Positions 11,285-22,226 of a stretch of DNA of 64,000 nt are shown here, in pieces (the first letter of the stretch is position 1; every line of letters starts with the position of its first letter). The notes under the pieces were generated by a model. The model was not told where the DNA came from and did not search any database. It saw only the letters and a list, made by a program, of their open reading frames with translations. The position numbers and the translations under genes are program-made. Source of the DNA: Sequoia sempervirens (taxonomy: Eukaryota > Streptophyta > Pinopsida > Cupressales > Cupressaceae); NCBI GenBank assembly GCA_007258455.2, contig VDFB02358134.1, forward strand, positions 213,923,314 to 213,987,313, written 5' to 3'.

Positions 11285-13965
11285 GGGTTGAGGGTTAGGG
11301 TAGATGGTAGAGGGTTTAAGGGTCTATGGTATAGGGTTTAATGGTTTAGGGTTTATGGTTTAATTGTTGATGGTTTAGGGTAGAGGGTTGAGGGTTGAGG
11401 GTAGAGGGTAGAAGGTAGAGGGTGTAGGGTTGATAGAGAGAGAGGGGGGTTGAGGGTTTAAGAGTTTTAGGGTTTATGGTTTACAATTTAAGGGTAGAGG
11501 GTGTAGGGTCAAGAGAGAGAGAGGGGGGGTTGATGGTTTAGAGAGAGAGATAGAGAGAGTGAGAGGGTTAAGGGTTTTAGGGTTTAAGGGTTGAGGGTTT
11601 AAGGTTAGAGGGTTGAGGGTAGATGGTATATGGTAGAGGGTTAAGGGTTGAATGTAGAGGGTTTAGGGTTGAGAGAGAGGGGGGTTGAGGATTTAAGGGT
11701 TTTAGGGTTTAGGGTTTATGTTTTTAGGGTTTTAGGGTTTAAGGGTTTAAGGGTCGAGTGTTGAGGGTAGAGGGTTTAAGGGCTGAGGGTTGGAGGGTTG
11801 AGGGCTGAAGGCTGAGGGCAGAGGGTTGAGGGCTGAGAGTAGAGGGTGTAGGGTTGAGAGAGAGGGTGTAATGTTGAGAGAGAGAGGGGGGGTTGAGGGT
11901 TTTAGGGTTTAGGGTTTACAGTTTAAGGGTAGAGGGTGTAGGGTCGAGAGAGAGAGAGAGAGAAATAGAGTGAGAAGGTTAAGAATTTTAGGGTTTAAGG
12001 TTTAGAGTTTAAGAGTCTAGGGTATAGGGTAGAGGGTATAGGGTAGAGGGTTGAGGGTTGAGAGTAGAGGGTGTAGGGTTGAGAGAGGGAGAGGGGGGGT
12101 TGAGGTTTTTAATGGTTGAGGGTGGAGGGTAGACGATTGAGGGTAGAGGGTATAGGGTAGAGGGTTGAGTGTTGAATGTAGAGGGTTTAGTGTTGAGAGA
12201 GAGAGTGGGGGGGTTGAGGGTTTAAGGGTTTACAGTTTAAGGGTAGAGGGTGTAGGATCAAGAGAGAGAGGGGGGGTTTGAGGGTTTAGATTTGAGAGAG
12301 ATAAAGAGAGAGAGGGTTAAGGATTCTAGGGTTTAAGGGTCAAGGATTGAGGGTAGAGGGTTTAAGGTTTATGGTTTAAGGTTTGAGGGTTGAGGGTAGA
12401 GGGTAGAGGGTAGAGAGAGAGAGATAGAGAGGGTTGAGGTTTTTAGGGTTAAGGGTAGAGGGTTAAGGGTAGAGAGTAGAAATTTTTAGGGTTTAGGGTT
12501 TAAGGGTTAAGGGTTTAAGGGTTGAGGGTGAAGGGTAGAGGGTTGAGGGTAGATGGTATAGGGTAGAGGGTTGAGGGTTTTAGGGTTGAGGGTAGAGGGT
12601 TAAGGGTAGAGGGGTAGGCAGTTGGGGTTAAGGGTTAAGGTTTAAGGGTTGAGGTGGAGGTAAGAGGGTTGAGGAGTAGATGGTATAGGAGTAGAGGGTT
12701 GAGGGTAGATGGTATAGGGTAGAGGGTTGAGGGTTTTAGGGTTGAGGGTAGAGGGTTAAGGGTAGAGGGTAGATGATTTAAGGGTTAAGGGTTAAGGGTT
12801 TAAGGGTTGAGGGTGGAGGGTAGAGGGTTGAGGGTTTACAGAGAGACAAAGAGAGTGATAAGGTTAAGGGTTTTAGGGTTTAAGGTTCAAGGGTTGAGGG
12901 TAGAGGGTTTAAGGTTTAGGGTTTAAGGGTCGAGGGTATAGGGTAGAAGGTAGAGGGTAGAGGGTTGAGGGTTGATAGTAGAGGGTGTAGGGTTGAGAGA
13001 GAGAGGGGGTGGTTGAGGATTTAAGGGTTTTAGGGTTTATGGTTTAGGGTTTATAGTTTAAGGGTAGAGGGTTTAGGGTTCAGAGAGAGAGAAGGGGGTT
13101 GAGGGTTTTAGGGTTTAGGGTTTAAGGGTTGATGGTTGAGGGTCAAGGGTAGAGGGTTTAAGGTTTAGGGTTTTAGGGTTTTAGGGTTTAAGGTTCGAGG
13201 GTTGAGGGTAAAGGGTTTAAGGGTCGAGGGTTGAGGGTAGAGGGTAGAGGGATTGAAAGAGAGAGGGTGGGTTGAGGTTTTAAGAGTTTTAGGGTTTATG
13301 GTTTACAATTTTAGGGTAGAGGGTGTAAGGTCAAGAGAGAGAGAGGGTTGAGGGTTTAGAGAGAGATAGAGAGTGAGAGGGTTAAGGGTTTTAGGGTTGA
13401 GGGTAGAGGGTTGAGGGTAGAGGGTTGAGGGTTTAGGGTTTTAGGGTTTAAGGGTTGAGAGTTGAGGGTTGAGGGTAGAGGGTAGAGGTAGAAAAGAGAG
13501 ATAGAGAGGGTTGAGGGTTTTAGGGTTAAGGGTAGAGGACTAAGGGTAGAAGGTAGACGGTTTAAGTTAAGGGTTTAAGGGTTGAGGGTAGAGGGTATAG
13601 GGTTGAGGGTAGATTGTATAGGATAGAGGGTTGAGGGTTGAGGGTAGAGGGTTTAGGTTTGAAAGAGAGAGGGGGGTTAAGGGTTTTAGGGTTTTAAGGT
13701 TTAGGGTTTATGATTTAAGTGTTTTAGGGTTTAGGGTTTAGGGTTTAAGGGTAGAGGGTGTAGGGTTGAGAGAGAGAGAGAGGGTGTAGGGTTTAAGGGT
13801 TTTAGGATTTATGATTTATGGTTTAAGGTTTAAGGTTTAAGTGGTTGAGGGTAGAGGGTAGAGGGTAGAGGGTTGAGAGTTGAGAGAGAGAGAGAGGGTT
13901 GAGGGTTTTAGGGTTGAATATTTAATGGTTTATGGTTTACAATTTAATGGTAGAGGGTAGACAAA
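11285..13965. repeat. Degenerate telomere-like (TTTAGGG-type) interstitial array
   Basis: About 2.7 kb of G-rich seven-base words on the plus strand: GGGTTTA, GGGTTGA, GGGTAGA, GGGTTAA, GGGTATA. They derive from the plant telomere unit TTTAGGG but are strongly diversified. Blocks of GAGAGAGAG followed by a G run recur every few hundred bases (near 11440, 11520, 11870, 12070, 12200, 12275, 13000, 13090, 13260, 13650, 13890). They are often followed by the same phrase (TTTAAGGGTTTTAGGGTTTA-GGTTTACA). This suggests a higher-order unit. It ends at about 13965. Long interstitial telomere-like arrays are known in conifers. Confidence 0.9.
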
Positions 13966-14475
13966 TCTATTTCACTCCATCCCCTCTACCATTGTGAGGT
14001 CTTTCCCTCCACCCTAACTGGATAACTCTATATCCCTCTCAAGTCTCCATTGCTCTTAGGTCTTAGTCCCTACCACAATACTAGGACTAATCTCTCTCAC
14101 TCATATCCCCTCTCCCTCTATCTCAAGTCTCACTCCCTTCCTATTGATATTGTGAAAGCATTTCAAAGCACCAAATTTGGTGAGCGCCAAATGTGTTTTT
14201 TACCTTGAAATAGTAAAATAGGGGTTGACCTAGTGATTCTAGCCCACATGCTTCTACTTTTATCTGGTTTAGCAGTTAATCTGATAGAGAAATGCCTTTT
14301 TTATGCAGTTGACACCCTGTTACATACCAATATATGCTTGATCCATCACCTTTTTTCCACCAATTTTCATTCTAGACAATGTAGATGAAGACATTTTTAA
14401 GTTTCTACATCATTTTACATTATCTCAGGTAATATATTCATTTTGTTAATATTGAAATGTTTATATTTAGTATGT

Positions 14476-15000
14476 TTGTTTATTTTTGACAATAATCTAA
14501 ATTCCTTTAATGATTTTATTAATCATAACAATTGGACATAGAATTCAACATTGAATTAGATGGGAGTTGCATAAAAAAGTTTAATTTTTATGACTTTGAA
14601 GAAAAAAATGAAAACCATGACATAATTTAGATGAATTCGTGTTTAAACTTATATAAATGACATCAACTCAACACAAATTTTCTTATGAATTCTATTTGCA
14701 TTGCTTAGAGTAGTCCATTTCCAGCATGCTTAGATAAACAAATTCAACTTAACACAAGTTTTTTTGTTTTGTTTTGACAATTTATAGACCATTCATTTGA
14801 TGATTTTATTAATTGTAATTGTTACACATAGAATTGAACATTAAATTCATTATTACTGATGGTTGTCAGAAAACTTTTATTTTCAACTAATTTGGAAAAC
14901 CTAAGAGCTTTCATCAATGTTAATGTGCAAGTTTCTATTAATTTTTCTGTGCCATAAAGAGTTCACCTTCATCATGTGCTTAGATAATTTCAAGTGACTC
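14476..15000. repeat. Diverged tandem duplication, about 295-bp period
   Basis: TTTGACAA near 14485 and 14772 begins two similar segments. Both contain GATTTTATTAAT, CATAGAATT-AACATT and a CATG-CTTAGATAA box. Many substitutions separate them, so the duplication is old. Confidence 0.5.
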
Positions 15001-15287
15001 AAGAAATAGTTGGTTTAATGCAATTTTCCATTGATTCATACCATTTACCATTCTTCCTTGTAGGTTTTCAATAGAGGTTTGTTGACCTCAAAACACCATT
15101 AGGTTTGTTTGGAACAACTTTGACAAAACAAAGCACCTATGCGTTGTCGTAAACCACAAATTAGGTTACTTTTACAAAGGGTCCCTATTAGAAAGTCCTC
15201 CTTAATTCCAAAAATCAATGGGGCAGGAACAACCAATCAACAAAACCTCCAATTTCACCATTTATTTGCAGTGACACGCTTTTGAAG

Positions 15288-15590
15288 ACATCTAAACAAG
15301 AAACCCTCATTTTAGGAAATTTACATGGGGGTTTATTGAAAAACTATATCCCAGACCTTGTCTAGCCCAGCCATTGCTTCAAACACCCTTAATTATGTCT
15401 ACATATGCTTATAAGTTCATTCACTAGCCTCTATCATCAATATTTCACCAAACCCTAGTTCAAAACCTCCATTTTCAAACAAAATTTGCACAAAAACCTT
15501 TGGGACAACAACACAAAAATGCACAAAAACAATTGAAATCAATCCAAACCAAGTCTAAAATGGTGTTAGGCCTACTTCCCACAAGATTCA
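15288..15590 (+). repeat. Dispersed repeat family R, copy 1
   Basis: Contains the family signature AAACCCTCATTTT, then GGGGTTTATTGAAAA and CCCAGACCT, followed by C-rich, A-rich sequence with CACCAAACCCTAG and TTAGGCCT. The same order of words recurs at 19560-20270, 21485-21845 and, inverted, at 21846-22226. Confidence 0.6.
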
Positions 15591-16105
15591 CTCCATGAAA
15601 GATCAAAAATTTCTGGTACGTAACCGTGCAGATCAAAGAAACTTTAATTTTTTAAGAAAATACACAAAAATAAGGGGTGTTTGAATTACTTCTCTTCTCA
15701 AAATTACATGCCAATCTCTCATTGACAATTTTTTTTTAAATACCATTTTACCCTCCTTGACAACTTTTGTCTAAATTGACAACTTTTTGACATGATTTGC
15801 AACTTTTACATGTGTTGCCCAAAATGACTCAAATAACCACAAAATGCAATGTAATCAACGGTATGGATATGTTTGAAAAAATGCATTACAAGTTATTTTC
15901 TTGTGTTATGGAGGTAGATTTATGTATGAAAAATGTTGTAGCATATAGACATGTTTGATAATTCCAAACAGCTCGTTGCCTTCTTTCATAAAATGCTTTG
16001 GTGTGTTCAATAAAATGTAATGCAATTAGCGTTATCAATATGTTTCATAAAATGCATTACTTACTTTTTTCTATTTGTGATTATGAATATGCATAATTCA
16101 ACATC

Positions 16106-18748
16106 ATGTCGAGGAAACTACCAAAGCCTCTAACATTGGAAGAAAGTGCAATAAAAAATGCAAGGAGAAGAGAATAAAAAATTGCAACTTGTGAAGCAAA
16201 AGATTTGTAGCCCATACAACCATAAATTTTCATGAAATCTAAGAGAGATGTACAATTCAAAAAACAAAGGGCACAAATGGAAAAAGTTCATGGAAGGACA
16301 CAAATGGATCCCCAATTTGGAGGCACATCATCAACCATAGGTGAAGTTCAATGCACATCTCCAGTTGAAGACACACTAGCAACATGTGGTCTTCCAAGTA
16401 TATTAGAAATCACATCTACAATTGAAGACACACCGTCAACAACATTGCGTTTTGAAATTACATTAGAAAAAAAGCCTCTATTTGAAGTCACTCCACAAAC
16501 GACATCTCAAGTTGGAGGTACGACATTGTTTACATGTGAATCTCAAGGTATGTCATCAATTGCACCTCCGATTGAAGGTACCTGATCTATCCCCAATGTT
16601 GTTGACATTCCTAATGGTGACAAAAATTTACATTTGAGAGCTCCTCCTAGATTTTTGATTGATATTGATTCCAATGATTTGAAATGGATGCTTGATAAGA
16701 TGTCAAAATGTACATGTCAAAGAGTTGCACAGAGGATATGGAGTTTATTTTTTGAGAAGCTAAGTGAGGGTGGAATATGCCAACTATTTGTTGAAATGAT
16801 GAGGAAACTCAAATTTAGACCCACCATGAAGGCTCTTGGGCTGAGAGTTTCAAATTAATCAAGTGAAAATTCCATTGTAAAGAACTTGATGAGTGCACAT
16901 GAGAGTGTGGGTTCTACCTCACGCACGAAGGATAGTGCCACAAGATGTGTGATGACAACAACATTGTTAAGCAGTCAAACAAGGAACAAGGTGAACCTTA
17001 CAAAGACAAGTAAGTATTTGAAAATAAGTAGATCATCTCTAATGAGAACCAAAGGAAGGCATGAATTATTGGAGGAACCAAATAGCAATGAGTTATGGTA
17101 ATTCTTGGGTAGAGTTCCATGGAAAGATAAAAGAATTGCTCAAGGCTTGAGATATTTAATAGTAGATTATTGGAAGGATAACACAAGGACCTCTCCTAAT
17201 CAAAGAGATGTTGTAATAAGGAGAATTGGCAGTAAAATCCATGAGCCACATCCAAAGCATTATTTGGATACCACTCAAACCCAATTTTTTGCTGATTTTG
17301 TACAAAATTTTCTTGAAATTAAAATATGTCAAAGGTATTTTGAAATGCTAAAGCCTTTTATGTAAAAATAAATCACACACACACACACTACTTGTTGTTG
17401 TAGACTACATATTGAGTTTTCTAACCATTATGATGTTTATCGACGTATATGTGTAGATATGCATACTGACAATGTTTTGTAGGAATGTAACATAAGGCCT
17501 CCACCCAAATCCTCAACGGAATTCTTATCTTCCATTTTATGTGAAAGAGAGGATGGTCAAATTTTTTACAAGTCATTTTTGGACGGCACATGTCATCATT
17601 GTGGTGGCATGCAACATTTTCCAATTTTCCAACACATGGCTAGTTCACACACAATTGGAGACAAAATTATCGAATTTGGAAAATACAAGACAGTGGCCTA
17701 TAGTCTAAAATATGGGAAAGAAGCAAAGAAGTGTGAATTGGTCAGTGATAAGATTCTAGTATATCAGTTTATGGGTATTTTCTGTGATCAGGTGGTCTAT
17801 GAGTATGCAAGGCATACACATAGAGCTCAATGGTTGGACTCACAGTTCAAGTTATGCAAGGACACATTTCCACTTCATAGCATCATTTTAGTTGTCGACT
17901 TCACAGAGAACTACACACTATAGCCATAGAACTAGGTGCAATCAAAGTACTACAACACCACACAGGTTGTTATATTTGTGCATATAGCATTCATTCATGC
18001 AAATGATAGTACAAAGGATAATAGGAAAGTATTGAGGGAGTATCACTTTTACATCAGTGATGATTGCACACATTCTACCAAGTTTGTGCAAGGTTGCTTT
18101 TAGATGTTCTATGCTGATCTAGCTAGTAGGGGCATATCATTTAACCAATATATCATATGGTCAGATAACTGTACATCACAATTCAAGAATGCTAGAATGT
18201 TTTACTGGTTGAGCAGGATGCATAGGATCAGTGGTGTTCAACATATGAGGAACTTCTCAGAGGTCAAGCATGGAAAGGGGGAGCATGATGGAGCTGGTGC
18301 ATGTATCAAAAGAGCCCTTGCACAAAAAGAGTTAAATTACAAAGACAGTATAAAGTTGATAGATGCAAGATCAATTTTCGAGTGCTCCAATCATGTAATG
18401 GGTCTAGGTAGGCAAGGTAATTCTTTAGTTCATAGATTTTTTCATTTAGTAGATGATACTAACATCGAAAAATATGAGGAATGTTGTAAACTAATAGGAT
18501 CGATTGAGCTACACTCTTTTAGAAGCTCCAATGTAGGTACATGGACTATCCATACGTGGAAGATGGCATGCTTTTGTTCTGCATGTACAGTTCGAGCATG
18601 GAATGATTGCGATTCAACAGAATGGGTTGATGAATGGTTTGTAAGAATTATAACCTCACTTGACATTATCAACTCCCGATGACTCTACAAATCATGGAGA
18701 TGCAATCATTTGTTGACTTTGATCATGTATCAGACCTTGTACAACCAG
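16106..18748 (+). pseudogene. RNase H-fold transposase-like protein, main exon
   Basis: One reading frame from ATG at 16106 to 18682, then to a splice donor at 18748 after a slip near 18680. The first acidic motif is DFTENY (about 17904), the second SDNCTSQFKN (about 18161), and the third HGKGEHDGAGA (about 18273) followed by KRAL. Together they look like a D-D-D/E RNase H-fold core. From memory, the trio DF-ENY, SDG---QFK and HGKG--DG-GG is shared with uncharacterised transposase-like proteins of metazoans and plants; I cannot give a named superfamily. Upstream are two Cys/His clusters (TTCCCRLHIEF near 17390; CHHCGG at 17591) and a Thr/Ser-rich amino part. Internal nonsense codons sit at 16175, 16208, 16223, 16583, 16856, 17099, 17363, 17369, 17480, 17921, 17927, 17933 and 18101, with no frameshift between them. 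Twelve of the thirteen are TAA or TAG. Confidence 0.7.
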
Positions 18749-18822
18749 GTAATATATCTTACTTTCAGGTTTTATTTTGATGTTCATTAAATACATCTAA
18801 CAAGATGAACATATCAATGCAG

Positions 18823-19211
18823 GGAACATATATGCAGTGATTGTAGATGAAGACAATGAAGAGGGTACAAATTATTACCTGTGTTGTTTTATCGAGGCCA
18901 AAAAGAAATTCAAGGCCCTAGTTATAGATGGAGAAAACATAGAATATCCTACAGATTCGATGATTGTTACTAGAACATGGCTTAGAAGCTACCCATTTAA
19001 GAATGCTGTAGTTTGGTTGTTTAAGGAATTTGACACACATCAGAAGATTCTTCACTACTCGAACCTTTTCATCACCATCAATGTTCATTTGATCAAATAT
19101 ATGGGCAAACCTGTGAACAAGAACTTGTGGAAAGTGCACGAGTCTGACCACGAGGCAACACTTGACACAATAAAGAGTAGAGAAAACCTGGATGGTTCCC
19201 TAGATTGATTG
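18823..19211 (+). pseudogene. Transposase-like gene, second exon
   Basis: A 74-bp intron (18749-18822, GTAATA to TGCAG) joins QP at the end of exon 1 to GNIYAVIVDEDNEEG here through a split codon. The exon then reads YYLCCFIEAKKKFKALVIDGENIEYP and ends at a strong donor, GTAAGTAT (19212). One TGA lies at 19206, three codons before the donor. This segment follows the catalytic core and probably forms the carboxy-terminal beta-rich part of the same protein. The splice is inferred from consensus sites and frame continuity only. Confidence 0.6.
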
Positions 19212-19358
19212 GTAAGTATGCACATTGAATTTGTAAAGTCATTTTATTTATCATTGCTTTATTTCAAGCATTTAAGTTTGATTGTATAAGGGTTTGCAAA
19301 ATTGCATTAATGTAGATATGTAAAATGATGGTTATATACTACTCTATATTTGATGCAG

Positions 19359-19463
19359 ACCTAGGAGGCCCAAACTCACTCAAAGTGTCAACCTGCCTTC
19401 AAGAGGCATCTAACAAGATTAAAAGGGCCTATTATACCAATCCAAATAACTCACAAAGTTTGA
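19359..19463 (+). pseudogene. Possible third exon of the transposase-like gene
   Basis: An acceptor (TTTGATGCAG, ending 19358) follows the donor at 19212. In the phase required (0) the sequence is open for 34 codons apart from a TAG at 19362. It is basic and Gln/His-rich (QTHSKCQPAFKRHLTRLK). It ends in TGA at 19461 or runs into the dispersed repeat. Weaker than the other exons. Confidence 0.35.
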
Positions 19464-19559
19464 AATCAACCAGAAGTAGAATTTCCCACTTTCACCCTTG
19501 CAACCCTAGTAGCAGTGCAAACCCGGTTTTAGGCCCTTAACTCCAACACTTCGTAAAAA

Positions 19560-20270
19560 AATTGAAAAACCAATGGATGATTCAGACACCCATTAAAAAG
19601 TTACAAAACATATCTTAGGTTCAAACACAAGTCCTTTGGACCAAACTCCTAAAACTCCCACTACTACGTTGTCCTAATTAGGCTAATTAGGCCTAAATTA
19701 CAAAGCAACTCACCTTTAGACTTATCACAGACAACTAAAAATTTGGGGTAGAATTTTCCATGCCCTAAAACCACTAAATCAATAATTAGTTTTCATATTT
19801 GACTCTTCTAACATAGCAAAATATGAAACCCTTGATTTTTAACCAAACCAAGAGAGTTTATTGAAAACCTACATTCCAGGCCTCCTTAGATCTCAAAACC
19901 AATTCAAACACTCTTAAGAAACCTTGCACATGCTTAATAATTCAAAATAAATGACCTCCCACTCATATTTTACCAAAACCTAGACTAAATCCTCCACTTT
20001 CATGCATTTTCCCACATAAACTCAACATGGACAACAACCCAATCTACTTTATTTCTTTCTCTCAACATAAAACTCGTGTGACCAAACTAACTGTTATCAA
20101 CTAGGGCTTCATGCCAAAACATACACATGACCTCCCCAGTCCTTTCAAACCTTCAAACACATAAAACCCCACCACATATCACTAAATCCAATTGGTTCTA
20201 GCCTTCTTCAAAACAAATTCTTCAATCTACGACTTCAACCCATGCCTTTTAGGCCTGAATTCATGCATTA
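19560..20270 (+). repeat. Dispersed repeat family R, copy 2 (inside an intron)
   Basis: Carries the family words GAAACCCTTGATTTTT, GAGTTTATTGAAAACCTACATTCC, CAACTAGGGCTTCATGCC and CTTTTAGGCCTGAATTCATGC. It lies between the possible third exon and the short 3' exons, so it appears to be inserted in, or to form, an intron of the transposase-like pseudogene. Confidence 0.6.
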
Positions 20271-20348
20271 TATACTTGCTTTTCATTTGAATTGTCATTA
20301 ACAAAATTATACATTAAATTATATGTTTATCTTATTTTCCTCTTGTAG

Positions 20349-20859
20349 GAGTAGGTGTTGGAACACTTGAAGGAGTAGGTGTTGAAACACCTTAGGGAGG
20401 AGGTGTCAAAACACCTGAAGGAGATAAAGAAAAAGAGATGCCTAAAGAGGTATGTGTTTATTTTATGTTGTTTTTGGTAGATATGTTCCTATTACCAACA
20501 ATTGTATGCTAACTTGTATCAATTTGATGTTTTTGTGTTCACCTATATAGATTGACATTGCAAAAGTTGGTATGATTGGTTCTTTAAGAGGTGCATATTC
20601 TAGGACTCATGACAGTTTGAAGAGACGTATATATGAGGTAATCAAGATTTCCATTTTAGAGTTCAATTATAATTCAATGTATATTGATTTTGATGTTAAT
20701 TATTTGATTTTAAATTATATAATATAACTAATCTTGATTGTACTTTGAATTTTTCTTGTGCAGTTACCTTTAGAGCCAAAGAGTGCTTCAAATAGGTTCC
20801 ATTTTGATGATCCACCAGTACTTTAGGATGAGATAGACATTTTGGAATGTATATTATGA
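20349..20859 (+). pseudogene. Three short 3' exons, 20349-20449, 20551-20637, 20764-20859
   Basis: Exon a follows a pyrimidine tract and TTGTAG and encodes three octapeptide repeats (GVGVGTLE, GVGVETP-stop, GGGVKTPE) from a 24-bp tandem repeat, ending at GAG|GTATGT. Exon b (87 bp, 29 codons) reads IDIAKVGMIGSLRGAYSRTH and on to IYE, ending at GAG|GTAATC. Exon c begins after TTGTGCAG with LPLEPKSASNRFHFDD and ends in TGA at 20857. All joins are phase 0 and the reading is open except for TAG at 20393 and 20824. The exons are probably the 3' end of the same pseudogene, as they are on the same strand and downstream; a separate gene remnant is possible. No known domain recognised. Confidence 0.6.
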
Positions 20860-21484
20860 ATAGATATCGAGATGGAATATTCCACACTTTGTAAAACTTT
20901 GTTTGAGTTGGTGTTGATGCCATTTTTGTATATGGGCATACACTTGATTATTGGATAATTTGATATATAGAAGTTGAGAATCAAAATAATTTGTTCGTCA
21001 TGTGCATGTTTAAACTAATCAAAAATTTAATCTTGAGCAATGGTTAAATATCAATGTACAATAGCATAAAAAATAATGGTTATATTATATAGTTGACAAT
21101 CAAAAATAATGAATAATGGTTAAGTTATTTCATATATTTCTTAGTTATATTATGGTTAAATTATATAGTTTAAACAACGTTGAAGACAAGAACAATGGTA
21201 AAGTTTAACATTTTAACTTTAAAGTTTAAATACATAAATGTCATTGTCTCACACTACATATTTCATATTGCATTATCATTACATATTGAAATTCAAAATA
21301 TATCATAGTTTTATGTTGATAAACATGCCAAAGTGATGCAAAGTAGGGTGAAAAACTCTCAACAAACCAACTACCCTTTAATCTTCCTTCTAGACACAAA
21401 ACACCATTGGACAATCATGACCAGGGTACATACGCACTAAATCAACAATCATCTTCCAATGAAACACTCACCAATGCTCCAAAA
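20860..21484. other. AT-rich stretch, no gene seen
   Basis: Follows the terminal stop of the small exons and may begin as their 3' untranslated region. Phrases such as GAATAATGGTTA and TTATATAGTT recur loosely between 21000 and 21180. Nothing else could be supported. Confidence 0.5.
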
Positions 21485-21845
21485 CTCAAAACCCTCACTT
21501 TTGACAAGTTTCAAAGGGGGTTTATTGAAAACCTCACCTCCAGACCTCTCCTCACTATTTAAATACCTCCAACCCCTTCAAATATTTCTTCTCTTGCTTA
21601 ATTAACTCTTACAAAGTGTTTCCCCAAGTGTATTCCATCACTACCTACTCTCAACCTCCAGATTTCAGTCAAAACACACATTCTTGACAACTAGGCATCA
21701 TGCCCAAACCCCCAAATGGCCACCCCTACTCCTGAAATCATGTAAATATTCCCCCTACACCTAATTATGCCATTCCACCAAGTTGCAGTAGAATACAATG
21801 GGTGGAAAAGACATTTGGTGGAAATTTCCATGCTGCCCCTATGGA
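21485..21845 (+). repeat. Dispersed repeat family R, copy 3
   Basis: Family words in order: AAAACCCTCACTTTTGACAA, GGGGGTTTATTGAAAACCTC, CCAGACCT, ACAACTAGGCATCATGCCCA, ATTTCCATGC. Immediately followed by an inverted copy, giving a loose palindrome centred near 21848. Confidence 0.6.
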
Positions 21846-22226
21846 AAAAGCATGAATTTAGGCCTAGGAGGCATAGCTTGAAGTAGCAAATTAAAGAAAT
21901 AGTTTTGAAGAAGGTTAGAACCTAGTTGTTTCAGTGTTATCAAGTGGAGTTTGATGTGATAGAAGGTCTAAAAAGGCATGGTAGATCATTTGTATGTTTG
22001 GGCTTGAAGCCTTAGTTGAACAAAGAGTGAAAATGGGTGAAATTGAGAGGTTTTAAGGAAATGTGTGAGAAATTTGGGGGTAGCATAATTTGAAGGTGAA
22101 TTAAGTTTTTGCAAGGCAAAATAAGAGTTTGAAAATATTTTGAGGTTGAATGAAGTTTGGAGATGGACGTTTCAATAAACACCTACTTATTTGGTGAAAA
22201 ATGAGGGTTTCATGAAAGAGGGTTCT
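21846..22226 (-). repeat. Dispersed repeat family R, copy 4, inverted
   Basis: The reverse complement contains AAACCCTCATTTTTCACC, GTGTTTATTGAAACGTCC, CAACTAAGGCTTCAAGCCCA, AGGTTCTAACCTTCTTCAAA and CCTAGGCCTAAATTCATGC. These match copy 2 in order. It ends exactly where the long LTR of element A begins (22227), so element A inserted at or next to it. Confidence 0.6.

Larger units (their letters stand above)
13966..16105. other. Intergenic stretch with pyrimidine-rich start, no gene seen
   Basis: 13966-14160 is C- and T-rich on the plus strand (CCCTCTCC-type words), the opposite composition to the array before it. The rest is AT-rich. It holds local duplications (14476-15000; 15845-15905 against 16015-16075, sharing ATGCATTAC) and one copy of a dispersed repeat (15288-15590). 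No coding frame could be supported. Confidence 0.6.

Noticed and set aside
11285..13965. A true chromosome end
   Set aside because: The heptads are highly degenerate and mixed with GA blocks, and other DNA lies on both sides.
16106..20859. Ciliate-like code (TAA/TAG read as Gln) for the transposase-like gene
   Set aside because: TGA codons also interrupt it, the neighbourhood is clearly plant, and the retroelements here show CAG next to TAG at the same site in sister copies; deamination explains it more simply.
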